DNA of 64,000 nt. Source: Lentinus brumalis. Taxonomy: Eukaryota > Basidiomycota > Agaricomycetes > Polyporales > Polyporaceae. The DNA is taken from NCBI GenBank assembly GCA_001792895.1, contig MARA01000001.1:434001-498000 (forward strand), given 5' to 3'. This document shows, one piece after another, positions 53,232-62,673 of the stretch. The notes under the pieces were generated by a model. That model was not told where the DNA came from. It did not search any database and was given only the letters and a program-made list of their open reading frames with translations. Each line of letters opens with the position of its first letter. Position 1 is the stretch's first letter. A program made the position numbers and the translations under genes.

Positions 53232-56134
53232 AAACCCGGGACGCAGTGCGGGCAGTTACAGGGACCGCGCGGGAACTGAGGGTCGATGCGGCGATGTGTA
53301 GGAATGGTGGTTTCGATGTCTGAGTTGGGATCATGGAGAGTAATCGTCTGGGAGCCGTCGGGGTTCGTCTGGACGATGCTGGAGGTCAGTATGTCGAATG
53401 GTCGGCCTAGCAGGACGTCGTAGGCCGGGGAACGAATGACATGGAACTGTAAATAGACCACGAGCGAGCCAAAGCGAACCGGGACGTTTCTGGCAAGCCC
53501 GAGCGAGTTGTCAAGGTCGCCGTTCGCGCTTTGCATCTCCAGCGTGATGCGGTGATCGTAGTCGAGTCCTAGCGCATGGCAGACACCTTCAGACATCGAG
53601 ACGATCGCTGAGCCGCTATCCAGAATGCAGGAGACTTTGGTCCTGTTCATAAAGACACCTTCAATCGCCCGTATGGCCGCGGACTCCAGGGATACACGGA
53701 GAGGGACTGGGTCTTCGTCAGGAGGAAGCTTCCGAAGGTATAGCTCGTATGGGTCTTGAAGAACGAGCGAACCCGGTGGCGGAATCTGTGCAGCTTGCTC
53801 GTAACCGACTGGCATGGCTGTCATGAAGGTTTCGACGCGCTGCGACGGCTGGGGATCATCCGAGAGGGCCGGAAGCTCGTCCGAGAATGGGAGCTCGCTC
53901 AGGTCTTGCGCTAGGACGGGTTCAGTCGTTGCCGCGACTCTGCGCGTTGAACAGACTTCACGAGTCGCTTGGCGAACCTCCGGAGCGATTGACAGAAGTT
54001 CCTCTTGACTGAGCGTGATTTGATTTTCGAGGCAGCGGCGGAAGACATTTGCGGCGTGTCTGGCGTCATGGATGGGGGGTAGAGTGCGATAGGCTGGGTC
54101 AGGCTTCTTTGCAGGAGCTGCAGGACGAGGGGGAACAGCACCGAAGTTGCGCTGCTGTGGCGGAACGTACGTCGCATCGCGCGCGTTCGCATATGGGTGT
54201 TCTGGGAGAGCAGGCGTTGTAGATGGTGCACTAGCGGCTTGTGCAGTACTGGATGTGGTGGTGGACGTCGTCTGCGGGCTCATTGGTGCGTCCTGCCTAT
54301 CCGAGGTCTTGTCCGAAGGCTGGGTAGCCATAGGAGCCGTCGAGCGGGTCCCTACTTCGGCAGCTGGGATCTGCAGACGCGGCCTTGCTTCTCCTGCGGC
54401 CTGTACCTGCGTCGAGCTTCCTTGAGCCGTCGCCGTCGCTTCTTCTTCATCTGGAACCTCCTCAACACGAGCGGGCGGCACCGGGGGGATCACATCGCTG
54501 ACCGGAGGCTCTCTGAAGCGTGCTTGGCGACGCTGAGCTCTCTCGGCACGAGTCGCCGTCTGATTCCCGGTCTGCGCGTCCTGCGTTGTGTTCTGCGTCC
54601 GTCGCTGAGCTACCTGTCGTTCCAGCGCGTAGAGCTCCTGTCGCAGGCTGTCGATGCGCTGTTCTGGGTCAAGGACGTTGTGTATGAGGCCTCCAGAATG
54701 CGCGAGGATTGGACGAGGGTAGTCCGACGCGAGATACGACGGCTGAGAGGTCGTGTATGCCGTCGGAGTGCGATAGACAGGCTGCAGCATGAGCTGCGGG
54801 GCTGCCGGGGCTGGCTGTGTGCGTGCTTCGGGATAGAGTCGATAGTACTCGAGGACGCGATCGTGGAGGGTTGCGCCTTGGACGGCGGCTGGAACGTAGC
54901 TTCCAGATGGCAAAACGACTTGATACTGCTCGTTTCGCTTGACAAGTCCGGCTGCAATGTCTGTTTCCACTAGCGGGCAACGCCTGATGGTATGCGAAGG
55001 GTCGCCGCAGTAAAAGCAAGTTCTGGGTGTGTTAGCGGCGGGCTGCGACATCGTGGACAGGCTCAAGTGCGGAGGAAGCTGTCTGGCGGAAGGTCCGAGG
55101 GCGGTAGAGACTGGAGCTGTGGCCTGTGTGCGCTGCGACTGAATAAAGGCGTTTGTAAGCGTCTTGAGAGCTTCGGTAACTTCAGAGAGCTCGGACTTGA
55201 TGCTCGCGGTCGTCGTAGACGTTGTGGATGGCTGCTCGTCGTAGCGACGGTGCGAGAAGGACGAGGGAACGGCTGCTTCGAGTACATGGCGGACGGCTTC
55301 GGTTACTTGCACGAGAGAATACTGCTGACGAGGATAGAGGACGTTAGGGTGCGTGATACGGAGACGTTCGAGTACCTGGCTCCGAAGCGGCTCGCTGATG
55401 CCTTGCAGGAACAGCTGGTCGCGCTCGTCCTCGCGTAGGTAGCTCCCAGTGACGAGGAAGCTCGCGATGTCGCGGAACTTGCGGCTGTAGTCATTGAACT
55501 CCTTGATCGAGTGTATGCCGGCCGTGGAGGTCATGCCGACGAGCATGTCGAGGTCTCGGAGTGTGTAGAGCATTCGACCGCCCTCTCCAATGTATTCGGC
55601 TAGAATGACCTTCTTGAAGTCGTCATAGGACTTGAGAGGGTCCGCGAACTCCGGGTAGGACTTCCAGATTGCCTTCTCCGCGTCAGGGGCGTACCGGACC
55701 GCGTGAGCCTTCTTTTCGCGCGGACTGTTGACACCGGCCTGCTGGAAGTTGTACTCGAGGTCCTCGAAGAAGCCGATTATTGAGCGAGCATCGTTGTTCG
55801 GGTCGAAGGAGGGAGCACCAGCACCGCCGCGAGGTGGCATGCGGTAGGGCTGAGCCATGGCTATCGACTGTGTCTGTAGATGTTGTAGAAGGGTGCCGAG
55901 GATGGGGCGGAACGAAGGGAGGTCTGTGCCGGGAAATGTAAGCGGTAGAGTGTGCCACTCGTTGAGCGGCGCGTAGAGATTGTCAGGGACGGAGGAGAGA
56001 GTCGAAGAACGCGAACGCGGAGATGGGGACGCGGCTGGAGTGCGGAAGAGAAGGTCGAGGGCTGCTGCTTCGTCCGAGCTGCTGTCTTCGTCGGCTAGTT
56101 GTCGATGGGTAGCTTCCGGGGAAGGAACAGGCAC
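53213..56134 (-). CDS. Ty3 Gag-protease
   Basis: The open frame is 973 codons from a GTG at 56134. The first in-frame ATG is at 55858 (MAQPYRM, codon 93), although the acidic region before it (DEDSSSDEAAALDLL) looks coding and is kept in both copies, so a spliced leader or non-AUG start is possible. The capsid-like region (RSIIGFFEDLEYNF, EFNDYSRKFRDIASF, RDQLFLQGIS) is followed by one CCHC knuckle, CFYCGDPSHTIRRC. A Pro/Gln/Thr-rich linker leads to an aspartic protease near the end (SCILDSGSAIVSM, with D-S-G; flap and YDVLLGRPF). Protease in the gag frame and pol in -1 is a known arrangement in some Ty3-type elements. Confidence 0.9.
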   Translation of the reverse strand: MPVPSPEATHRQLADEDSSSDEAAALDLLFRTPAASPSPRSRSSTLSSVPDNLYAPLNEWHTLPLTFPGTDLPSFRPILGTLLQHLQTQSIAMAQPYRMPPRGGAGAPSFDPNNDARSIIGFFEDLEYNFQQAGVNSPREKKAHAVRYAPDAEKAIWKSYPEFADPLKSYDDFKKVILAEYIGEGGRMLYTLRDLDMLVGMTSTAGIHSIKEFNDYSRKFRDIASFLVTGSYLREDERDQLFLQGISEPLRSQVLERLRITHPNVLYPRQQYSLVQVTEAVRHVLEAAVPSSFSHRRYDEQPSTTSTTTASIKSELSEVTEALKTLTNAFIQSQRTQATAPVSTALGPSARQLPPHLSLSTMSQPAANTPRTCFYCGDPSHTIRRCPLVETDIAAGLVKRNEQYQVVLPSGSYVPAAVQGATLHDRVLEYYRLYPEARTQPAPAAPQLMLQPVYRTPTAYTTSQPSYLASDYPRPILAHSGGLIHNVLDPEQRIDSLRQELYALERQVAQRRTQNTTQDAQTGNQTATRAERAQRRQARFREPPVSDVIPPVPPARVEEVPDEEEATATAQGSSTQVQAAGEARPRLQIPAAEVGTRSTAPMATQPSDKTSDRQDAPMSPQTTSTTTSSTAQAASAPSTTPALPEHPYANARDATYVPPQQRNFGAVPPRPAAPAKKPDPAYRTLPPIHDARHAANVFRRCLENQITLSQEELLSIAPEVRQATREVCSTRRVAATTEPVLAQDLSELPFSDELPALSDDPQPSQRVETFMTAMPVGYEQAAQIPPPGSLVLQDPYELYLRKLPPDEDPVPLRVSLESAAIRAIEGVFMNRTKVSCILDSGSAIVSMSEGVCHALGLDYDHRITLEMQSANGDLDNSLGLARNVPVRFGSLVVYLQFHVIRSPAYDVLLGRPFDILTSSIVQTNPDGSQTITLHDPNSDIETTIPTHRRIDPQFPRGPCNCPHCVPGFYGSRM
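53231..53237 (-). promoter_or_regulatory. -1 ribosomal frameshift heptamer GGGTTTT
   Basis: On the minus strand the gag frame reads ccG GGT TTT tac, a canonical X-XXY-YYZ heptamer in the right phase. Slipping back one base after TTT gives tta cgg ctc in the pol frame, open through to the RT. The gag stop (53215-53213) is 15 nt downstream of the heptamer. Confidence 0.8.
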
Positions 56135-56400
56135 GAGAAGCTCGTCCTGGTCGTCGAGGGCTTCAACGGCTTCTGTGAACGCGGCGCGAACTTCTTCTTG
56201 ATCAAGGGCACGCTGCTCCGACGCACGGGTCGAGCGAGACGTGGTGGTCGGCTGGTCTTGTTACCAGACGGCCGGACGTAGAGGGTAGGTCTCTGACGAG
56301 GAGGAAGAGACCGAAGACAGTACAGAGGAAGTAGATGAGGAGTTAGGAGGACTCGCCAGGTGGAGAGGCTCGAAGGTTAGGGTGAAACCTTAGCACTAGA

Positions 56401-56418
56401 CCCTCGCGGTGGGCTCCA
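56401..56418 (-). other. Primer-binding site
   Basis: tggagcccaccgcgaggg on the minus strand, two bases (tt) inside the 5' LTR end. Position fits a tRNA 3'-end complement; the tRNA is not identified. The same sequence is at 48236-48253 in the truncated copy. Confidence 0.65.
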
Positions 56419-56420
56419 AA

Positions 56421-57365
56421 TGATGGACCTGCACGCCGGGGACGTGAGATCGAAGGTGCGAGAGTCGTCGGGCTTCCACAAGGGGAGACGGAGAGAAGGA
56501 GGAGGAGAGAGATGAGAGATGAGAGAGACACTGGGAGGTGTCGAGCTGCAGAAGAACGAGAGACGTCGCACTTGACGTCGAGCGTGGCGTAGATGGTCGC
56601 TATATCGTAGACGTAGATGTCGTAGTCTTTGAAATCGAATTGCTTGTGTTGTTAACGTCGGAATCGCGCTGTGAAGGGATGAGTATCGCACACACGGGGA
56701 GAGGTGGAAACTGGTACATTGAGCAGCGGAGAGCGCGTATTTAATACATGAAGCGTAGACTGGCTCGAGAGCTGGTAGGACAAATAGCTAGATGAGGATC
56801 TGAGACCGACGGCGGTGAGTAAGACGTCGGAGGGAAGGCGGAGGAGAGAGAACGGGCGAGAGCGCTATGGTCCGGCTAAGCGAGTCGCGCACACGTGATC
56901 GTGTCGCGCTCGTCTTCGGGGCGTACTTGTACAGTAGAATGGCCGTCTGCTTTCGTATGGTGTATCGTACAGCATCGGGAATTGTCGTGGTATAGTACAG
57001 GGACGCGTAATCGAGTTGGATGAGTGGGGAAATGTGAATGAATGGAAGAACTGTCGAGCTGTCGTCCTAACTGGGCGCGCTCGGAGCTTGTGCGGCCGTC
57101 GGGATCTCCTTCGGGAGACGGTGTCGAGTCACCGCTGCGTACTTGGCAGGCCGGCGTAGAGCTTCGGAGACGTGGTGGGCACCAGGACGAGGAGTGGGCG
57201 AGATGCTCGAGGCTTGGGGGCGAGATGAGGATGGAGGCTTCGAGGGATCGCGGTGAAGGAAGGGCTAGGATCGTGATTGAGTGCGTACCGAGAGCGCGTC
57301 GTGCGTCGGTGCGTAGCGTCGCTGTCGTCGCCGGTTACCCGCGCAGCCATGCGTGGTGCGTATCA
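56421..57365 (-). repeat. LTR of Ty3 element (5' LTR)
   Basis: 945 bp partner of 48256-49200. The right flank begins aacacgctcc at 57366. Confidence 0.92.
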
Positions 57366-57709
57366 ACACGCTCCATATAATCGGGCATACGGGCTCATCC
57401 GCGTCGTCTTCACCCCAAACCCGTTCTAGTCACTTCCTACGACGACGACCACGCGCACGCGAGGATATACGGCGTCTTTGCATACGATCGACCGTACTGT
57501 CCTCCCACGTTTCGGCCCATGCTCCGCACCCAGCACGCCCCACGTTGCTTTACCGCAGCTACTTCTATCGTCACGGACGCCCGCGGACCTTTCCTCGAGT
57601 ACGGCCTTCCAACACGTCAACTACCGCAGCACCACCCACGAGGATACAACATAAGTAGTCGTCATGTCCCGCCGAGAAGTGATCAGTGAGCCAGTTCTCG
57701 CACTCGAAC

Positions 57710-58578
57710 ATGTCTATCCTCCCCACAAGCTCGTTGTCCCCCGGTTCCTCCCAGCTTGCCTCTCACTCTCCTGCATCTCTTGCAGCACTTATCCAGTCCT
57801 CTCGATTAGCCGCAGACGTGCTCCAATTCGCGGGACTCCCTCATTCGGCCGCGGCTGCACGGACGGCGGCGAACGTCTTCGACAAATTCAAGTACACATC
57901 GCTCGTCGTGAGGCTGGCGAAGCCTTCGGCGGCGGGGTCTCGTCAGGAGCAATCGGATGGGATTATCAGGGCGCAATACGTGCATACCCGACCGGCATGC
58001 TTTACCTTCTCCGAGTTCGCTGAGCGTGTTCGCGCGGCCTCCACCTCTACCAGGTCTCTCCCCGTCACCAGCATCGAGTCCTACGAGACACCGTCGAACC
58101 CTGGCCCGTTGCGTATCGGCCACCAGTACGCCGTCGCGACGGTCCTCCACCCCAAGGGCCCGACCTATGCGAGGTTCGACATGTTCCTTGCATCCGATGC
58201 GCCAGGATTGCGATGCGCGGTCCATCCCTGTTCCGAGTGAAGATGTCAGACGACAAGGTCGCTCTGACCAAGGGGCGCCGTCTCCTCTCCATGGTCTCCA
58301 TCGGGCAGGGAGAAAGCGTCACGACGGGCCCGTCACTCGACGCGCTGGCCGCACTTGTCGAGATCATCCAGCAGCGCGCCGGGAGGGAGTTCGGTCTCAT
58401 CGGGCGCAACTGCGAGGAAACGGTAGTCGATTGGACGCTCTTGCTGTGTAGCTGCCGCCGCTGGGGAATTTCGCATAACCAGTGCCTCCGCATGAGGTTG
58501 GAGGCGGGAAAACTTGGAAGGCCTCTGGGATGCCCAGCCCAGAGCGGGCCGGAGCGTCCACGGGCTCCAGAGATCTGA
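57710..58578 (+). CDS. Unknown protein with a frame change near 58200
   Basis: From the ATG at 57710 (MSILPTSSLSPGSSQ) the frame runs to a stop at 58240, with a helical Ala-rich part (LADVLQFAGLPHSAAAARTA), PACFTFSEFAERVRA and HQYAVATVLHPKGPTYARFD. A second frame from about 58205 reads PSLFRVKMSDDKVALTKGRR, then LLSMVSIGQGESVTTGP and NCEETVVDWTLLLC to a stop at 58578, and looks like the natural continuation. Joining them needs a one-base shift near 58200 or a very small intron (cgccag at 58199-58204 is a good acceptor, but the donors are poor). So it is either a real gene with an unresolved splice or a recent pseudogene. Family not recognised. Confidence 0.5.
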
Positions 58579-58842
58579 ATGAGAAGCAGAAGCAGAAGTG
58601 GTCCTCCCGAAGGTAGCCAATGTTGCCGAGCTGCACCTTCCCGCCGAAGGCTATCACTCACCACATTGCCACTCCCACGTGTCGCTCTCGCGCCACAGTC
58701 GTCGTCCGGACATCACCTCCTTGTACATAGCGCACTGTGGTCGTTCATGACATCAGATGGTATCCTTATAGAGAACAGTCGCAGGTCTTATCGACCAATG
58801 AGTACGCGAACAGAGACGGTGGTCGGCTGAGCGCGCACCTTT

Positions 58843-60280
58843 CTACAAAACCTCCATCGCACCCCACTCTAGCACCCGGAAGCGGGTTGAATCAAGTGCA
58901 CTCGGCGCAACGCCCACGACCTCCACCCAGTCCACACTTCCAACGCGCGCCCGTGCAGCGGACCACTCATTGACATCCTCGGAAGCAACTCCTCGAAACA
59001 GCATGAAGACCCGCGTTACGACATCCGGAGCAGGCGTCACCTCGAGCTGCGCCGCACGCTCGTATACAGCCTGAGGGAGGAACCGTAGCGCGACGTAGGG
59101 CTGCTTGGACAGCTTGGGGAGCCAGTACGTGATGAAGTCGTTGCGAGCGGACGTGTGGAGTGTGAGGCTCTTCAACGTTTCGTCGAGATAGGGGAGGAGG
59201 TTGTTGAACGACAGGAGAACGGCCGTCGGCGAGTGGGGTTCAAGAGTAGGGAATGTGGGATCGAAGTGCTCGAGCGTGAAGGTGTCGCGGCCGGCCGGGG
59301 TAAGGGGCGGACTTGCAGGAACGGTCGGGTTGGACGCCGCTTCCCAGAAGAGGTACGACAGCTCGCGATTGCTGTCCTTCTCGATGAGCGTGCCGTCGAC
59401 AGCTGCGGACACCGACCAGGCGACGCTTTGTCTTCCATCCACGAGGGATTTCGTGTCAGCAATGGGATAGATATGCGTGAAGGCCCATTGCTGCACCAGG
59501 TGCACCGACACGGTCACGTCCTCCAGCGGCACCGCAGGGAACAGATATATAACCGGTTTCCCGCCGAGCACCTTTTGATGAATATCAATGGTGTCGCCAT
59601 CCAACATAGCAAGTGAGGCAGGGGTTTGATGAGGGCCGATACGAAACCCACTGAAGGTGTACCGCAGGTCGTCATCGCACTTGTCCAGCCTCCTGGCTAT
59701 GTTGTCCATGACTTTCTGGAATGTGGAGGTAATCTTCATCCGAATGGGGATGATTTCGTGTTCCCATCTACCGTTCACCATGCCCATATCAGCGCGGCAC
59801 AAGAGGACACGGCGCAATTTGAGAGATATACATATAAGAAACGTACGTGGAGAATTGCAGATTGATTTTGCCTTCACCAAGGCTCAGGCACTGAGAGGTT
59901 GTGGCGGCGATTGGAGCCATAGAGTTGACGAACATGGGCTCTACCTTAGCGGCGGGGAATGCAGCAAGAGAGATCCTTGACAGGGTTAAAACGGACTTCG
60001 ACGGAAGAAGGTCCAGGCTCTCATCCGTGAGCTCGAGCTCATCGCCGTCCAGCTGGCCAAGGAGCACGAACTCCTCTTTGGGAGCGGTGACACGGAAGTG
60101 CTTGCAGGCGGCTTGTACTATCGACTGTGATGTAGACAGGTTCAAAGCCCGGAGGCGGCAGAAGAACTGTGAGCTTACCTGTACGTTGGGCTTCGCGACG
60201 ATCGCGACGGTACGGGCTTCCCATTTGACGCGTCGGAAGGCGGTTTGCGAGGAACTGATAGAGGTGCGCTCAACAGGCAT
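58843..60280 (-). CDS. SUMO-like domain fused to a 240-residue tail
   Basis: Exons 60179-60280, 59847-60124 and 58843-59767 (introns 54 and 79 nt) give 434 residues. Residues about 20-84 look like a first ubiquitin-fold domain (TVAIVAKPNVQ then SIVQAACKHFRV, FVLLGQLDGDELEL). Residues 121-196 match SUMO closely in layout: INLQFSTWEHEIIPIRMKIT, FQKVMDNIARRLDK, LRYTFSGFRIGPHQTPASL, DGDTIDIHQKVLGG, ending in Gly-Gly (195-196). The tail (197-434) starts KPVIYLFP and includes [49 protein letters not shown] and [19 protein letters not shown]. The same tail is on the ubiquitin-headed gene at 62674. The 54 nt first intron is stop-free and in frame, so retained forms would still be read. Role unknown; cleavage after Gly-Gly is possible but unproven. 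Confidence 0.85.
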
Positions 60281-61737
60281 GGCTTCGGAGCAAGCACCCT
60301 AGCCAGAGTCCGGAGTCTATGCAAAAAGCTGCCAAGATCAAGTGCAGAACCCCGATGAGTATGAGGAGGAGGTGGCTGCTGGCAGTGGTAGATCTAGAGA
60401 TGGAACGTTATGCAAGGCGCCGGCTACGAAATTCGACGCGGTGTTATCCAGGTCAGGTGCATGTGACTCCTCGTGCTCCGTGACAGCTTACCAGCCGCGA
60501 CTCCACCAAGCCTTTGCTCTTTGTTGAGGTCATTGCTTCATCTTCCCGCTCATCGTCGTTGACCCATGCCCCACTCAAACGTTCTCTGTATATAGTAGCT
60601 CACACACCCGCCAACTGTGTACTCTACATGGATTCATCTTTGGCTAACACCTCCGCCATTCAAGTTGGACAACGACGACGCTCACACAAATCGGAAGTGC
60701 TCTCGAGCACGACTTAGGAGGCCGAAGAGGACTTCGTCGCCGAAAGTGTCTTCACTACTACGTCCGGCAGGGTTCCGACATGGGCGACACGCAGTTCTTC
60801 CGCATCTCCCGCCCGAGTCACATGAGTATGGCAGGTAGCAGGAGTGAGGAACATAGCTCTAAGCTGCCCGTCCTCACGTATACCAGCTCTCAGGCGATGC
60901 TCAACACCTATATCACTCCCGAGGATGCGGAATGCGTGAGGAAGCTCTTGGTACATGGGAAGCAGAAGCCAATGCTGATGACGGTGCGTCTGTGATTTCT
61001 GCGAACGTGTGCGCGTCTGACATTCGATCCCTCGATAGCTTCTCCATCTACGCCGGTGCGTAACAAGTTCATTCATATCTCCGGCCCCATGGAGCGACTC
61101 GCGCGTAACGCCAGTGGATTCTGCTTTCTTCGCATCGCTGGTATCTATACATACCGCCACCAGACTGGAAGCTATCAATTGCTGTCCCTCCTTGATGATC
61201 ACCACACGCGCGTATGAGCCGATCCTCAGTCATCAAACTCATTCCATGGACGATAATGAATATAGCTATTAGCAGTACTGTCTCCCGTGCCCATGGCGCC
61301 CTATTTCGAACGTGTCGGGACTCATCTGTGTCACCTCTGCGCTTGACAACCCTCGCTCGCTCTACAGTGCACCTCATCCACATTCTCTCGCCTTCAAGTT
61401 CCAGGTGAGCTCTCTCCAGCTGTGCCTCGTCCTATAAAGTTGAGACTCGAACGATGACACTAATCCGACAGGCACCACTAGCATGGACAGCTCGATCATC
61501 TCTCCTGTGGGTCCAGGCCGCCTACATACCAGCGCCTAGCGCGCAATTTACATTGCGCGCTTCTTCGATATATGAGCTCGCACTCTCCACACTCCTCAGT
61601 CCTCCTCACCGCCCGCGACAAGTTCACAACCATTGCGTCTTGCCCTCCGAGTCTGCCGCCTGTTCACGCCCGCTCGAGCCTCATCCGCCTTTTTTCCATT
61701 TCTACGCGGTCGCTTACACTCCTACCGGTCTGCGACC
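60281..61737. other. Intergenic; possible short exons; hydrophobin upstream region
   Basis: A short frame from 60780 (MGDTQFFRISRPSHM to 60995) and one from 60628 may be coding, but I could not join them or recognise them. A TATA-like tataaag lies at 61433-61439, about 300 bp before the hydrophobin ATG, and a weaker atatatga at 61568. Nothing else supported. Confidence 0.35.
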
Positions 61738-62475
61738 ATGAGATCCACGCTCATTTGCTTCGTCCTTGCCCTTATCGTCACGACGGTCCTGGCCGCCACA
61801 CCGGGCGAATCCAACGCCAGACGCATGGCTCGCGGCCTCCCTCCTCGCGCGCCCCGCAGGCTCTACCGCAACGAGCTGCCCTCTGGTGTCGCCGGTATGT
61901 CTTTTACTCTTCCTCATCCGTGCATGACCCCCTCCTACTCCGTCGACGCGCGTGTCGCCCTCAATACACCGGACCTTTGTGGTCGATGTTCAGCGCTCAT
62001 ACTGACACTGACAACTTGCTCCACAGCCGCGAAGAGGGCGAGTCCTTCAGGCAGCCCGACTCCGACTCCCCTCTGCTCGACCGGGGCCGTTCAGTGCTGT
62101 AACAAGGTTACCACAGCCAGTGACGGCACCGCGGCCCTCATTATCTCACTGTTGGGCGTTGTCGTGAAGGACCCCAATCTCCCCCTCGGGATCACCTGTA
62201 CCCCTCTCCCCGACAACGAAGTTGGGTCAGGTACATGGTGAGCTCCATCCCCGCTATGCACGCTTGCTCGCGATCAGAAGTGACCGGACAGCTCACCCGC
62301 CGCGTCACAGCTCTACTACCCCGTGTGCTGCGCGAACAACAGTTTCAACGGCATTCTCGCCCTCGGCTGCGTCCCCGGTGCGTAGTCCCTCTCGATGTTT
62401 GTAGCATCAGCACCACGATGAGCGAGAGTCGCTGACGTTGTCTACATGCTCGTCCCAGTTACCGTCGAATCTTGA
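61738..62475 (+). CDS. Class I hydrophobin
   Basis: Exons 61738-61894, 62027-62237, 62292-62377 and 62459-62475 give 156 residues. Residues 1-19 are a signal peptide (MRSTLICFVLALIVTTVLA), followed by an Arg-rich stretch (RRMARGLPPRAPRRLYR). The hydrophobin domain has all eight Cys: LCSTGAVQCCN, GITC, TCSPAASQ, PVCCANNSFNGILALGC. The spacing with long loops is of class I type, and NNSFNG is typical of basidiomycete members. Such proteins are secreted and self-assemble at air-water and hyphal surfaces. The splice at 62238 (gtgagc) is preferred over gtacat at 62231 because only it keeps the fifth Cys and the frame. If the last intron is not used the protein would end four residues after the eighth Cys (GCVPGA). 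Confidence 0.92.
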
Positions 62476-62673
62476 AAGCGCTGGCATCCAGAAAGCTTTG
62501 CCGCCACCTCCTCTTTCCGCTCAGGCACTTCGCGTGTCTTTCCCCGACAGAACACTGTCTTGTGGGCGAGCGTCGCCGCCGATACGGGCTTGTTGAGTCA
62601 CAGTCGAAGACCTAACGGACATATGTGATATAACTGTGCTAGTAGCGTCCGTTCTTTTGTTATATAGTCGTGT
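62476..62673. other. Short gap between convergent genes
   Basis: Convergent 3' ends of the hydrophobin and the ubiquitin-headed gene; no gene is seen. ttatatag near 62659 is not placed as a promoter. Confidence 0.5.

Larger units (their letters stand above)
48256..57365 (-). mobile_element. Full-length Ty3/Gypsy LTR retrotransposon
   Basis: 9110 bp on the minus strand: LTR 57365-56421, primer-binding site, gag-protease, pol (RT, RNase H, integrase), polypurine tract, LTR 49200-48256. Domain order RT-RH-IN and the motifs place it in Ty3/Gypsy (Metaviridae); the RT box FIDDVPIKGP is of the type seen in basidiomycete members. The LTRs differ at one base noticed (48935 t, 57100 c), so the insertion is recent. 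The coding frames are open throughout. No target duplication can be named because the left LTR is followed by gag of a second copy rather than by host DNA. Confidence 0.93.

Noticed and set aside
62231..62236. gtacat as donor of the second hydrophobin intron
   Set aside because: It loses the fifth cysteine and the frame of the third exon; gtgagc at 62238 keeps both.
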